Part shown: positions 13,780 to 22,505 of the stretch, one piece after another
Position numbering within the stretch: the stretch's first letter is position 1
Layout: each line of letters begins with the position of its first letter
Source: JBDTNK01 sp039933775
GTDB taxonomy: Bacteria > Chloroflexota > Limnocylindria > QHBO01
DNA length: 22,921 bases
Direction of reading: 5' to 3'
Assembly: GCA_039933775.1 (NCBI GenBank)
Contig: JBDTNK010000033.1
Span: 1 to 22,921 of the forward strand
Translations under genes and position numbers: made by a program
Notes under the pieces: model-generated
The model's database searches: none
Seen by the model: the letters and a program-made list of their open reading frames with translations, nothing else
Told to the model about the DNA's origin: nothing

Positions 13780-15402
13780 GTGACCAACGCGCAGGAGCCG
13801 ATCCCGCCCGAGCAGCCGACACGCGCATCGGTCGGGCAGGTCGTGCTCAATGCGAGCCTGGTGCTGGCGATCGCCGCCGTCGCCAGCCGCGTGCTGGGCT
13901 GGGTGCGGCTGGTCGTCATCGGTTCACAGTTCGGCGCGTCACGAGAGCTGGACGCCTACTTCGCCGCCTTCCTGATCCCCGACGCGATCTTCCAGCTGCT
14001 GATCGCGGGAGCGCTGTTCACAGCGCTGGTGCCGGTCTTCGTCAGCCTGCGGACGCGCGACCAGGACATCGAGGCGTGGAAACTCGCCAGCAGCGTGATC
14101 AACGCGCTGGTGCTGGCCCTCGCCGCGCTGAGCCTGGTCATGGCGCTCTTCGCGCCGGCGCTGGTGCCGCTCGTGGCGCCCGGCTTCGACGCGCCGACGA
14201 CCGAGCTCGCGGTGCGCCTCACGCGGATCATGCTGCTGAGCCCGGTCTTCATCGGTCTGGGAGCGGTGGTGACCGGGTTGCTGAACAGCTACAACAGCTT
14301 CGCCGTGCCCGCCCTGGCGCCGCTGGTCTACAACCTGTCGATCATCTTCGCCGCGATCTTCGTGGCGCCGTTTCTGGGGGTCGAGGCGCTGGCGCTCGGC
14401 GTGGTGGTCGGGTCGCTCCTGCACCTCGCCATCCAGCTGCCGTCGATGCGCAAGGTCGGCAGCCGCTACGACCTGATCATGGATCTACGCTCGCCGGCGG
14501 TGCGCAGCGTCGCGCTGCTCATGGGTCCGCGCACCCTGGGCTTGGCCGCCGGCCAGCTGAACCTCATTGTCTCCACCGTGCTCGCCTCGGGGCTGCGCGA
14601 GGGGAGCGTCACCGCCTACAACTACGCCTTCCAGCTGTCGCAGATCCCGGTCGGCATCGTGGGCGTCAGCATCGCGGTGGCGCTCTTCCCGACGCTGTCG
14701 CGCGATGCGGCGCTGGGTCGCGTGTCGGAGATCCGGCGCCAGGTGTCGGGCTCGCTGCGCATCATCACCTTCATCGCGCTGCCGGTGACCGCGATCATGG
14801 TCGTGCTGCGCGAGCCGCTGACCAGCACGATCGTGCAATACGGCCTCTTCGACGCCGAGGCGGCGGACCGCACGGCCGGGGCGCTCCTCTTCTTCGCGCT
14901 GGGCCTCGCCGCTCATTCGGCCGTCCAGATCCTCGTCCGCGCCTACTACGCCATGCACGACACCCGCACGCCGGTGTTCTGGGCGCTCGTGGCCGTCGCC
15001 GTCAACATCCCGCTCATGACCTTCCTGGTTGGACCGATGGGCATCGAGGGATTGGCGCTCTCCATCTCCGTCACGGCCTCGATCGAGGTGCTGGGTCTCA
15101 TCTGGGCGCTGCGCGGCGACCTGAAGCGGATCGATGGCGAGGTCATCCTGCATTCGGTGGCCCGTGCCTTCGTGGCCTCGGTCGCGGCGGCGCTGCTTAT
15201 GCTCGGTGGCCTCTCGGTGCTGGAGGGCATCGTCCCGCTCTTCGTCGAGTCACCGGGCGGGCGGCTCATCACGCTCCTGCTGCTGAGCGGCGCCGGGATC
15301 GCGATCTTCGTGCTCGTCGCCGGCGCGCTGCGCTCACCGGAACTCGTGACCCTGCGTGGCCTGCTCCTTCGCCGCTTCGGCCGCCGCGGAGAGCGTTCGT
15401 AG
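13780..15402 (+). CDS. murJ: MurJ/MVF-family lipid II flippase
   Basis: 540 residues if GTG 13780 is the start (VTNAQEPIPPEQP). The frame is open back to 13720, with other GTG codons at 13729 and 13750. The later one is chosen because earlier starts would run into the divergent DUF554 start. About 14 membrane segments are present. The MurJ signature is near the N-terminus: SRVLGWVRLVVIGSQFGASR, then LDAYFAAFLIPDAIFQLLI, then FTALVPVF. SVTAYNYAFQLSQIPVGIVG and SIAVALFPTLSRDA are also typical. MurJ moves lipid II across the inner membrane for peptidoglycan synthesis. The last 23 codons overlap the opposing GT87 gene. Confidence 0.92.
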   Translation: MTNAQEPIPPEQPTRASVGQVVLNASLVLAIAAVASRVLGWVRLVVIGSQFGASRELDAYFAAFLIPDAIFQLLIAGALFTALVPVFVSLRTRDQDIEAWKLASSVINALVLALAALSLVMALFAPALVPLVAPGFDAPTTELAVRLTRIMLLSPVFIGLGAVVTGLLNSYNSFAVPALAPLVYNLSIIFAAIFVAPFLGVEALALGVVVGSLLHLAIQLPSMRKVGSRYDLIMDLRSPAVRSVALLMGPRTLGLAAGQLNLIVSTVLASGLREGSVTAYNYAFQLSQIPVGIVGVSIAVALFPTLSRDAALGRVSEIRRQVSGSLRIITFIALPVTAIMVVLREPLTSTIVQYGLFDAEAADRTAGALLFFALGLAAHSAVQILVRAYYAMHDTRTPVFWALVAVAVNIPLMTFLVGPMGIEGLALSISVTASIEVLGLIWALRGDLKRIDGEVILHSVARAFVASVAAALLMLGGLSVLEGIVPLFVESPGGRLITLLLLSGAGIAIFVLVAGALRSPELVTLRGLLLRRFGRRGERS

Positions 15403-16341
15403 GTGGGTCTGGTCCTCAAGGCATAATCGGGGCACGCCCACGAGCGGGGCGAGGCGCGCAAGCCACAGGGTCGGTACGGCGATCACGAGCGCCGCGAAGG
15501 CAAGCCACGCCCAGCGCCGCCGGGTCGCGACCATCACCAGAACACCAGCGATGACGACGCGCAGAAGGAAGTCGCCAAGCGTCGACGGCACGATGAAGAG
15601 GAGCTGGTCGCCGACGTAAGGAGCGTCGTTGGTTGTTCCAGCTTGCTGCACCATGGCCGAGACGAACGCTCTCCAGGATCTTGGATCGAGCATGGCGTGG
15701 ACGGCCACCACCGCCGCAGCCGCGAAGGATCCGAGCACGATCGCTCGGCGAGCGGAGGGGGTCGCGAACCAGAGATACGGGATCAGCAACGCACTGCCGT
15801 ACTTGGCGAGCGACTGCGCCGGGATCGCCACGGCGCCCCTTCCTCTCAGCGCCCACCGTGCACCCGCGGCGAGCGGCAGCGTCAGATTCAGGCTCCACAG
15901 TTCAATGAGCAGCGGCGGGAACAACAGCGCCCATCCGACTGCCTTCCACGATCCGACCAGGTATCGCACGCACAACAGACAGGCCGCCCGATACAGCCAC
16001 GTCAGGACGGGCTCTGGGATGACAGTCAGAGGGGCGATCAGCGCAGCGAACGTCGGCAGGTAGCGATACGCGCCGGGATCGTTGATCTCCACTCGGGTGT
16101 ACAACGCGTCACCCGCCAGGTAGCGCTGACCCGCCATGTAGTACGCGTTGAAGTCGTACGCCCAGCCTCCGTCGCGCCCGATGCCGTCCGCGAATGAAAG
16201 GGCAGCGATCAAGAATCCCGCTCCGGCCGCGACGTAGCCCAGAACAACCAGGAGTTTCCGCACGCTGGGGAGCCGAAGGACTCGCATGAGGGCGCGCGCC
16301 GCGGCGTTGCTCGTCACGATCCGAAATCCTAACTGCGCCAT
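15334..16341 (-). CDS. GT87/DUF2029-type membrane glycosyltransferase
   Basis: 335 residues from ATG 16341 (MAQLGFRIV). In-frame alternatives are GTG 16317 and ATG 16287. A signal-anchor-like helix (LLVVLGYVAAGAGFLIAALS) is followed by the luminal loop GWAYDFNAYYMAGQRYLAGD, continuing ALYTR, with the conserved Asp, then RYLPTFAALIAPLTVIPEP and about six more hydrophobic segments. This matches polyprenyl-phosphate-dependent mannosyltransferase-like GT87 (DUF2029) proteins, GT-C fold, which glycosylate lipids or wall polymers outside the membrane. The sugar and acceptor are unknown. The C-terminal tail is charged and overlaps murJ by 69 bp in the opposite direction. It diverges from asnB with 55 bp between starts. 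Confidence 0.8.
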   Translation of the reverse strand: MAQLGFRIVTSNAAARALMRVLRLPSVRKLLVVLGYVAAGAGFLIAALSFADGIGRDGGWAYDFNAYYMAGQRYLAGDALYTRVEINDPGAYRYLPTFAALIAPLTVIPEPVLTWLYRAACLLCVRYLVGSWKAVGWALLFPPLLIELWSLNLTLPLAAGARWALRGRGAVAIPAQSLAKYGSALLIPYLWFATPSARRAIVLGSFAAAAVVAVHAMLDPRSWRAFVSAMVQQAGTTNDAPYVGDQLLFIVPSTLGDFLLRVVIAGVLVMVATRRRWAWLAFAALVIAVPTLWLARLAPLVGVPRLCLEDQTHLRTLSAAAEAAKEQATQGHEFR

Positions 16342-16382
16342 CTGGAGCTCGCGGCCGAGTTGCGGCCTCACGGCCCGCCGTC

Positions 16383-16388
16383 CATGAT
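16383..16388 (+). promoter_or_regulatory. -10-like hexamer before asnB
   Basis: CATGAT ends 8 nt before the asnB ATG (16397). No Shine-Dalgarno is present in the intervening CGAAGCGT. The arrangement matches the other leaderless candidates in the window. Confidence 0.35.
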
Positions 16389-16396
16389 CGAAGCGT

Positions 16397-18277
16397 ATGT
16401 GTGGCATCGCCGGATTCATCGGCCCCAACGATCCTGAGCTCCTCGAGCGCCTGACCGAATGCATGCGCCATCGGGGGCCCGACGAAGAAGGAACCTTCGA
16501 GACCGATGGCGCCAGCATCATGAGCCGGCGCCTTGCGATCATCGACCTGGCGCACGGCCAGCAGCCGATGCACACGCCCGACGGCAAGCTCCATCTCGTC
16601 TACAACGGCGAGCTCTACAACTACCGCGAGCTGCGCGACGAGCTGCGCGCCGAGGGCGTCACCTTCGCCACCGACTCCGACACCGAGGTCGTGCTCCAGG
16701 CCTACGCCTGCTGGGGGACCGATGCCTTCCGCCGCTTCAACGGCATGTGGGGATTGGCCTTCGTCGACGACCGCGGGCCGACGCGGCAGGTCGTCCTGTG
16801 CCGTGACCATTTCGGCATCAAGCCGCTGTACTGGACTCGCGCCGGCGAGCGGCTCATCTTCGGCTCCGAGATCAAGAGCTTCTTCCAGTCGCCCGACTTC
16901 ACGCCGCGCGTCAACGAGCAGCGCCTGTACGAGTACCTCGGCTGGGGCCTGCACGAGCACGACCGCGACACCTTCTTCGCCGATGTCCACCAGCTCCTGC
17001 CGGCCACCTACGCCATCGTTGAGGCCGATGGCTCCCTGCACGAGGAGGCCTACTGGACGCCTGACCTGCGGACCGATGGTGACCCGTCACCGGAGCGCTT
17101 CCGCGAGCTGTTCGAACGCTCCGTCGAGCGGCGGCTGGTCGGCGAGGTGCCGGTCGGCACGTGCCTGTCGGGCGGCCTTGACTCCTCGACGATCGTGATG
17201 ATCATGTCGCGCCAGCTGCGCGAGCACGTGCGCGACGCCGGCTCGATGGGTGATCGGCTGAAGACCTTCTCCGCCGTCTTCGCCGGCGACCCGATCGACG
17301 AGCGCGAGTACATCGAGCACGTGCTCGAGGCATCGGGCGCAGAAGGCAACTTCGTGAATCCGTCTTCGGCGCAGTTCATCGAGGAGCTGCCGCAGTTCGT
17401 CTGGTACCTGGACGAGCCGATCGTCTCGACCGGCCCGTACGCGCAGTGGGCCGTCATGCGGCTGGCGCGATCCAAGGTGACCGTGCTGCTCGACGGGCAG
17501 GGCGGCGACGAGCTGCTGGCCGGCTACACGCCGTACGGCTACGTGTACCTGCGCCAGCTGCTGCGCGAACGCCGCTTCGGGACCTTCGCGCGCGAGGCGT
17601 TCAAATCGCGCGACGTGCTGCTGCCGCTCGTGCGGCGTGTGCTCGCCAGCCGCCGCAAGGGGGGTTTGAACGTTGGCGCGTTGCTGCGCTCCGAGTTTCG
17701 GGCGCGCGTTCGCCGACCGCACGACCCGCGCGTCCGCGACGACCTGAAGAAGCGGCTGCTGCAGGACCTGACCGCCTACTCGCTGCCCTCGCTGCTGCGC
17801 TACGACGACCGCAACTCGATGGCCTTCAGCGTCGAGTCGCGCGTCCCGTTCCTGGACCAGGAGCTGGTCGATCACATTCTCTCGTTGCCTGAGACGGCGA
17901 TCATCCGCAACGGCTGGAGCCGGGCCATCCTGCGCGACGCGATGAAGGGCATCCTGCCCGAGAAGATCCGCCTGCGCCGGTGGAAGGTCGGCTTCACGAC
18001 GCCCGAGATGCGCTGGATCCGCCAGCAGCGCGCTTACTTCGAGGAGCTGGTGCGCTCCGAGTCATTCGCGTCGCGGCCGTACTGGAATGGCGCGGCGGTG
18101 GCATCGGCCTTCACGGCGGCGCTGGATGGCGAAGGCGAGGAGTCGCTCTTCTTCTGGCGCGCCATCAACACCGAGCTCTGGCTGCGCGTCTTCTTCGACC
18201 GCGACGGCTCGACCCCGCCGGACGGCCCGAACGTGGTTCCGGCACGCGAGGCGGTTGCCGCCACGGTCCAAGCGTAG
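16397..18277 (+). CDS. asnB: asparagine synthetase, glutamine-hydrolysing
   Basis: 626 residues. The class II glutaminase domain (about 1-210) begins with the processed nucleophile Cys2 in MCGIAGFIG and has RHRGPDEEG, LVYNGELYNYRELR and CRDHFGIKPLYW. The synthetase domain (about 220-590) has the ATP pyrophosphatase loop CLSGGLDSSTI, then LLDGQGGDELLAGYTPYGY, then LLRYDDRNSMAFSVESRVPF and LPEKIRLRRWKVGFTTPE. It makes asparagine from aspartate, ATP and glutamine. Some homologues in exopolysaccharide or antibiotic clusters amidate other substrates. The full set of motifs favours AsnB. The start must be at the ATG at 16397, since Cys follows Met directly. The C-terminal 30 residues after WLRVFFDRDG are poorly conserved. 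It diverges from the GT87 gene. Confidence 0.94.
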   Translation: MCGIAGFIGPNDPELLERLTECMRHRGPDEEGTFETDGASIMSRRLAIIDLAHGQQPMHTPDGKLHLVYNGELYNYRELRDELRAEGVTFATDSDTEVVLQAYACWGTDAFRRFNGMWGLAFVDDRGPTRQVVLCRDHFGIKPLYWTRAGERLIFGSEIKSFFQSPDFTPRVNEQRLYEYLGWGLHEHDRDTFFADVHQLLPATYAIVEADGSLHEEAYWTPDLRTDGDPSPERFRELFERSVERRLVGEVPVGTCLSGGLDSSTIVMIMSRQLREHVRDAGSMGDRLKTFSAVFAGDPIDEREYIEHVLEASGAEGNFVNPSSAQFIEELPQFVWYLDEPIVSTGPYAQWAVMRLARSKVTVLLDGQGGDELLAGYTPYGYVYLRQLLRERRFGTFAREAFKSRDVLLPLVRRVLASRRKGGLNVGALLRSEFRARVRRPHDPRVRDDLKKRLLQDLTAYSLPSLLRYDDRNSMAFSVESRVPFLDQELVDHILSLPETAIIRNGWSRAILRDAMKGILPEKIRLRRWKVGFTTPEMRWIRQQRAYFEELVRSESFASRPYWNGAAVASAFTAALDGEGEESLFFWRAINTELWLRVFFDRDGSTPPDGPNVVPAREAVAATVQA

Positions 18278-18302
18278 TTCGCGCTGCCCTGCCGTCCACG
18301 GC

Positions 18303-18338
18303 GTCAGCAGATATATCACTAACGATATATCTGCTGAC
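18303..18338. repeat. GATATATC palindrome, copy 2
   Basis: Perfect 15-bp arms GTCAGCAGATATATC (18303-18317) and GATATATCTGCTGAC (18324-18338) around ACTAAC. It starts 25 nt after the asnB stop, in the gap between convergent asnB and the cyclase gene. It shares GTCAGC, GATATATCACTA and GATATA with copy 1 at 2217-2262. No U-tract follows. Confidence 0.8.
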
Positions 18339-18376
18339 AAGCGAATGGAGCGCTTCCAGGAGCTGCTCGGCGCATT

Positions 18377-18509
18377 GGTCTTGCAGCCCGTGCACGCTTC
18401 GGCCAAGTGAGACCCTATCGAGGCTCCTCGATGACGCACCTGTGCACGCGAGAGCAGGAATCGGCCATCTTGCGGGCTGTCGTTGGCCGATGCGTGCGCC
18501 CGGTGCAAG
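18377..18509 (+). repeat. 133-bp inverted-ended element, copy A
   Basis: Aligns without gaps to 22648-22780 at 106 of 133 positions, in the same orientation. Its ends are imperfect 26-bp inverted repeats: 18380-18405 against 18484-18509, 21 of 26 matching, with the best part GCACGC-TCGGCCA. The interior contains ATCGAG-GCTC-CTCGAT (about 18418-18433). It lies 32 bp before the 3' end of the cyclase gene. No open frame is preserved between the copies. It looks like a MITE-type or structured dispersed repeat. Confidence 0.8.
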
Positions 18510-18541
18510 CGCCCCGACAGGGGCGGAGTCGAGCGTGACGT

Positions 18542-21500
18542 TCAGGCGCGTGCGTCAGCGGCTGGCCGCGACGATTCGGCGGCCATCCGGCGCAGCGCTT
18601 CTCCCAATCCTGCTGCGCCCAGACGCTCGAGCAGCTCATCCGCCTCCGCATCGGCTGAACCACCGGCGAAGGCGCGTTGCTCGGCCCGTGCAAGCGCCAG
18701 ATCCAGCGGCAACTCGAGCTCGCGCCAGCGAGCGCTGGCCGCCTCGTACATAATCGATGCGGCCGCGTCGCCGCCAAGCGCCGCCAGGCCCGCCATCAAC
18801 GTAGTCCGCGCGGCATCGACGGCGCGGCCGCCGATCGACAGTTGCTCGATGGCCTCGAGCGCCGCAGTCAGCCCAGCGGGGTCGCGAGCCCAGAGGCGCG
18901 CACGTGCGGCCAGCACGAGCTCACGGTGCTGTTCGGCACCCAGCGATCGGGACGCCGCAGTCGCGGCCAGCGACGCGGCCGTTTCCATGTCACCGCCGAT
19001 GAACGCTGCCCAGGCGCGCGCGAAATCGATGCTCGCCAGGTCCTGCGGATCGGTCGCCGGGTCGATCGGCTCGAGTGCCTCGAGCGCGGCAAGTGGCTGC
19101 GGCGCCCCGCGCAAGATCCGGATGATGCTGATGCTCGACGCGAGGTCGATGCGATATGCCGTGGGGATCAGCTCCTCTTCGAAGCGGTCGTACGTCGCGA
19201 GCGCCCAGTCCCAGTCGCCGGTGTCGAGCGCCGCGAGACAGCCGACGTCGGCCATCTGGACCGCCCAATCCGCGAGGCCCATCTGCGCAGCGAGCTCGCC
19301 GCCGTCGGCGGCGATGCGGAAGGTGAGCCGCGGATCGTCGGAAACCGTCAGCCACGCGAGGTTGTTGCGTGCCCGGAGCTCGGTAGCCAACAGGTCCGCC
19401 GCGTGCGCGTCCTCCACCGCGGCGCGCAGGTCCGTCAGTCCCGCTTCCTCGAGCCCCAGCCGGAATCGGGCGGTCCCGCGCGTGACGAGGGCGTCGACGC
19501 TGACTGCCCGCATCCCATGTCGTGTCGCCGCCGCCCGCGCACGATCGGCCCACTGCACGGCGTCCTCGTTGCGTCCCACGAGCAACGTGGCGCGAGCCAG
19601 CTGAGCGATGAGCTCGGTCGTGCTCGGCTCCGGATCGCCGGCTGCCAGGCTTGTGGCGGCACCGACCGCGGACTCAAGCTCGCCGAGCGCTTCGGCGTTG
19701 TGATGCGCCATGAGCAGGACGCTGGCGAGCTGCGCCCGATGCCGATCACGCTGGTCGTCCCCGGCCTCCCCGGCCTCCCCTTCCTTCCCGAGCAGCGTGC
19801 GCAGGTGGTGTTCGGCGACCTCGAGGCGACCGGACAGGCGAGCCGCGGAGGCTGCCTCTTCGAGGAGCAGCCGACGTTCCGCGTCGCCGGGCGCCATGGT
19901 CAGCGCGCGCTCGAGCACCACGAGCGCCCGATCTGGCGAATGGACCGCCAGGGCACGCCGCGCAGCGTGGCGGAACAGCTCGCGGGCGCGTTCCACGGAG
20001 GCCTCCACCGCCGGGTCGGTCGGGTTCGCCTCGTAGGCCGATGCCAGATGGCTCGCCACACGCTCGACCAGCTCAGCCCCGTCCAGCGAATCGAGGTGGC
20101 GTGCGACGGCGAGGTGCATCGCGGCGCGGTCGGCGCGCGCGATGGTGCGATAGGCGAGCTCTCGCACCAGATCCTGCACGAACGTGAAGCGGCGACGGTC
20201 GGCCGCCTGGAGCTCACCGTCGCGGGCGAGCAGCTCGCGCTGCACGAGCGTGCTCACGCGCCGCGCGAGCTCTCCAGCATCCAGGCCGGACACGGCGCTC
20301 AGCGCGGCGCTCGTGAAGCTCGTGCCAAGCACCGCCGCGCTCATGAGCAGTGAGCGGTCTGGCGCGGGCAGCGCGTCGATGCGCGCGGCCAGAATGCCGT
20401 GGAGCGAATCGGGGACATCGGACGGGTCGAGCGGGCGTGCGAGCCGGAAGTGGTCGGCACTCGGCACGAGCTGGCCGCGGTCGATCAGCATCCGGACCAA
20501 CTCGACCGCGTAGAGCGGCACGCCCCCGGCGCGATCCAAAATGTGGCTCAGTGCTCGGCCCGGGATGCCGTGCGCGCGAGCCTCGATGAGGGTCCGCATC
20601 GGATCGTCGTTGAGCCGGTCGAGGCGGACGGTCGTCCACGCCCGCTGGCCCGCGCCCCAGGTCGGTCGTCGGTCGAGCAGCTCGGGGCGCGCCAGAGTCA
20701 TGATGAGGATCGGGTGCTGTCGGGTCCAGGACGCGAGGTGCTCGATGAAGTCGAGCAGCCCCGCATCGGCCCAGTGCAGGTCCTCGAAGACCAGCACCGT
20801 CGCCGCCCGGTCGGAGACGCCCTCCAGGAAGCGGCGCCAGGCCGTGAAGAGTTCTTCGCGCTCGAAGCCCGGCGCGTCGCCGGACTCGAGGAGGACGGCG
20901 AGGCGTGGCTCGATCCATGCGCACTCTTCGGCATCACGCACCAGCTCTCGGAGCGTGGCGGCGAGCTGTCGACGCGCGACCTCGGCGTCCTCTTGTTCTA
21001 CGATCCCGCACCGGGCGCGGACGATGTCGCGCACCGCGGCGAAGACGATTCCGTCCCCGTACGCGCGTGCCCGCCCCGCATACCACGCGACCGGCTGGGG
21101 CCGCGACCTCAGCGCGAGCTGGAGCTCCCAGGCGAGACGGCTCTTGCCGATGCCTGCGATGCCGAGAACCGAGGCGGTCCGGCTTCGACGTTCGCCAGCG
21201 GCCGCATCGAAGAGCGAGATGAGGTCCCGGATCTCTCCAGATCGACCGACGAAGGCGCCGGTGTGTGCGGCGGATCTGCCGTTGCTGGGGCGCTCGCTCA
21301 GCGATGCCTCGAACGCCTCGACGGCGCTCGCCTTGCCCTTCAGCTGCAACGCCTGGCCCGGCCCGAATGTGACTGGCGACTCGGGGCCGAAACCGGTGCG
21401 CGTCCGCTCGTCGACGAGCACGCCGCCCGACGGAGCGGCGGACTGCAGCCTCGCCGCGATGTTGACGATGTCGCCGCTGACGATGCCCTGTCCCTCCGCG

Positions 21501-22033
21501 CCGATCGTGACGGCGGCTTCGCCGGTTGCCACGGCGGCCCGGGCCGCCAGGCGCGGCCCCGCGACGCTCGCCGCACGCGGCACCATTTCGACCAGGCGCA
21601 GCGCGGCGCGAACCGCGCGCTCGGCATCGTCCTCGTGCGCGAGAGGTGCTCCCCACACCGCCACGACGGCGTCGCCGATGAACTTCTCGATCGTGCCGCC
21701 GAATGTGGCGATCGCCGAGCGTGCGGCCTCGAAGTAACGCGACTGGATCGCGCGCACCTCTTCGGGATCGAGCGACTCCGCCAGGCCGGTGAAGTTCACC
21801 AGGTCGGCGAAGAGGACGCTGACGCGGCGGCGTTCGGAGGAGAGCGCCCGGTTCCGCTCGTCAGCCTCTTCGCTGCGTCTCGCGGGAAGCGCGCCGCCGC
21901 ACGTCGTGCAGAAACTCGCCGCGCGCGAGACGGGCGCCGTGCAGTGCGGACACGTCTCGGTGAGGCGACTCCCGCACGATCCGCAGAAGCGCGACAGGTC
22001 GGAGTTCTCGGCCTCGCACGCCGGACAGCGCAT
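18542..22033 (-). CDS. zinc-ribbon, class III adenylate cyclase, AAA ATPase and TPR-like signalling protein
   Basis: 1163 residues. Residues 3-45 carry two four-cysteine zinc ribbons (C3, C6, C17, C20 and C28, C31, C42, C45). Residues about 70-245 form a class III cyclase with a complete catalytic set: metal-binding D77 (FADLVNFT) and D121 (KFIGDAVVAVWG), adenine-selecting K117 and D188, and transition-state N191 and R195 (VNIAARL). This favours ATP over GTP. Residues about 258-500 form an AAA/STAND-like ATPase with GREAT-type order: Walker A GIAGIGKS (291-298) and Walker B VLVFEDLH (413-420). The remaining 600 residues are Ala/Leu/Glu-rich helical, TPR-like repeats. It probably makes cAMP in response to a ligand or protein bound by the repeat region. 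No signal peptide or membrane helix was seen. It is cotranscribed with the 146-aa gene 15 nt upstream. Confidence 0.92.
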   Translation of the reverse strand: MRCPACEAENSDLSRFCGSCGSRLTETCPHCTAPVSRAASFCTTCGGALPARRSEEADERNRALSSERRRVSVLFADLVNFTGLAESLDPEEVRAIQSRYFEAARSAIATFGGTIEKFIGDAVVAVWGAPLAHEDDAERAVRAALRLVEMVPRAASVAGPRLAARAAVATGEAAVTIGAEGQGIVSGDIVNIAARLQSAAPSGGVLVDERTRTGFGPESPVTFGPGQALQLKGKASAVEAFEASLSERPSNGRSAAHTGAFVGRSGEIRDLISLFDAAAGERRSRTASVLGIAGIGKSRLAWELQLALRSRPQPVAWYAGRARAYGDGIVFAAVRDIVRARCGIVEQEDAEVARRQLAATLRELVRDAEECAWIEPRLAVLLESGDAPGFEREELFTAWRRFLEGVSDRAATVLVFEDLHWADAGLLDFIEHLASWTRQHPILIMTLARPELLDRRPTWGAGQRAWTTVRLDRLNDDPMRTLIEARAHGIPGRALSHILDRAGGVPLYAVELVRMLIDRGQLVPSADHFRLARPLDPSDVPDSLHGILAARIDALPAPDRSLLMSAAVLGTSFTSAALSAVSGLDAGELARRVSTLVQRELLARDGELQAADRRRFTFVQDLVRELAYRTIARADRAAMHLAVARHLDSLDGAELVERVASHLASAYEANPTDPAVEASVERARELFRHAARRALAVHSPDRALVVLERALTMAPGDAERRLLLEEAASAARLSGRLEVAEHHLRTLLGKEGEAGEAGDDQRDRHRAQLASVLLMAHHNAEALGELESAVGAATSLAAGDPEPSTTELIAQLARATLLVGRNEDAVQWADRARAAATRHGMRAVSVDALVTRGTARFRLGLEEAGLTDLRAAVEDAHAADLLATELRARNNLAWLTVSDDPRLTFRIAADGGELAAQMGLADWAVQMADVGCLAALDTGDWDWALATYDRFEEELIPTAYRIDLASSISIIRILRGAPQPLAALEALEPIDPATDPQDLASIDFARAWAAFIGGDMETAASLAATAASRSLGAEQHRELVLAARARLWARDPAGLTAALEAIEQLSIGGRAVDAARTTLMAGLAALGGDAAASIMYEAASARWRELELPLDLALARAEQRAFAGGSADAEADELLERLGAAGLGEALRRMAAESSRPAADARA

Positions 22034-22048
22034 GGTCCGGTCCCGCCT

Positions 22049-22489
22049 CTACGAGGAGGACCCCTCCTTGTGGATGATCTGGCCGGCCTGCGCCCCGTCC
22101 TCGACGACCATGGCGCGCATGATCGACCGTGCAAGCGTGCGCTCGTGGTTCAGGACGAGCGTGCTGATGCGTCGCTCGGCATCGGGGAAGCCGTCCACCG
22201 ATCCATCGATGCCATCAACGCCGCCTGCAAAGACGCGGTCAGGCTTGTGGACGAAGTACTCCGCCTCGCGATGGCTGCTCTTGAACTGCACGTAGCTGAC
22301 GCTGAACGGCGCTTCGAGGAATGCGCGGATCGCCGGGTTCGCGCGCGCCTCGTCTGTGAACAGCTCCGGATCGTTGAGGCGGACGATCGTGTTGTAGCCC
22401 TGCTCCGGTCCATATCCCGCGGACGCCCCGTCAGGGAATTGGTCGTACATCGGATCGGGATCGATCTCGCCATTGCCGTTGATGGCCAT
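22049..22489 (-). CDS. hypothetical protein, first gene of the cyclase operon
   Basis: 146 residues, no family recognised. It starts MAINGNGEIDPDPMYDQFPD, has a Gly/Tyr-rich segment (GASAGYGPEQGYNTIVRL), an acidic helix (DPELFTDEARANPAIRAFLE), a possible beta region (FSVSYVQFKSSHREAEYFVH), then GGVDGIDGSVDGFPD and a long amphipathic helix (RRISTLVLNHERTLARSIMR). It has no signal peptide, membrane helix or cysteine pair, so it is probably cytoplasmic. The stop lies 15 nt before the start of the adenylate cyclase gene on the same strand, with its own promoter upstream. That makes it a candidate partner or regulator of the cyclase. Confidence 0.7.
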   Translation of the reverse strand: MAINGNGEIDPDPMYDQFPDGASAGYGPEQGYNTIVRLNDPELFTDEARANPAIRAFLEAPFSVSYVQFKSSHREAEYFVHKPDRVFAGGVDGIDGSVDGFPDAERRISTLVLNHERTLARSIMRAMVVEDGAQAGQIIHKEGSSS

Positions 22490-22505
22490 CGCTCGGATCC
22501 TCGGA

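Noticed and set aside
13473..15554. 693-residue plus-strand frame over murJ
   Set aside because: Out-of-frame shadow, Arg/Gly-rich. The murJ frame has the membrane segments and the family signature.
18377..18509. Small protein encoded by the 133-bp repeat (minus-strand HASANDS / ACTGCKT frame)
   Set aside because: The peptide resemblance between copies follows from DNA similarity. Differences are spread evenly over the three codon positions and there is no proper start or ribosome-binding site.
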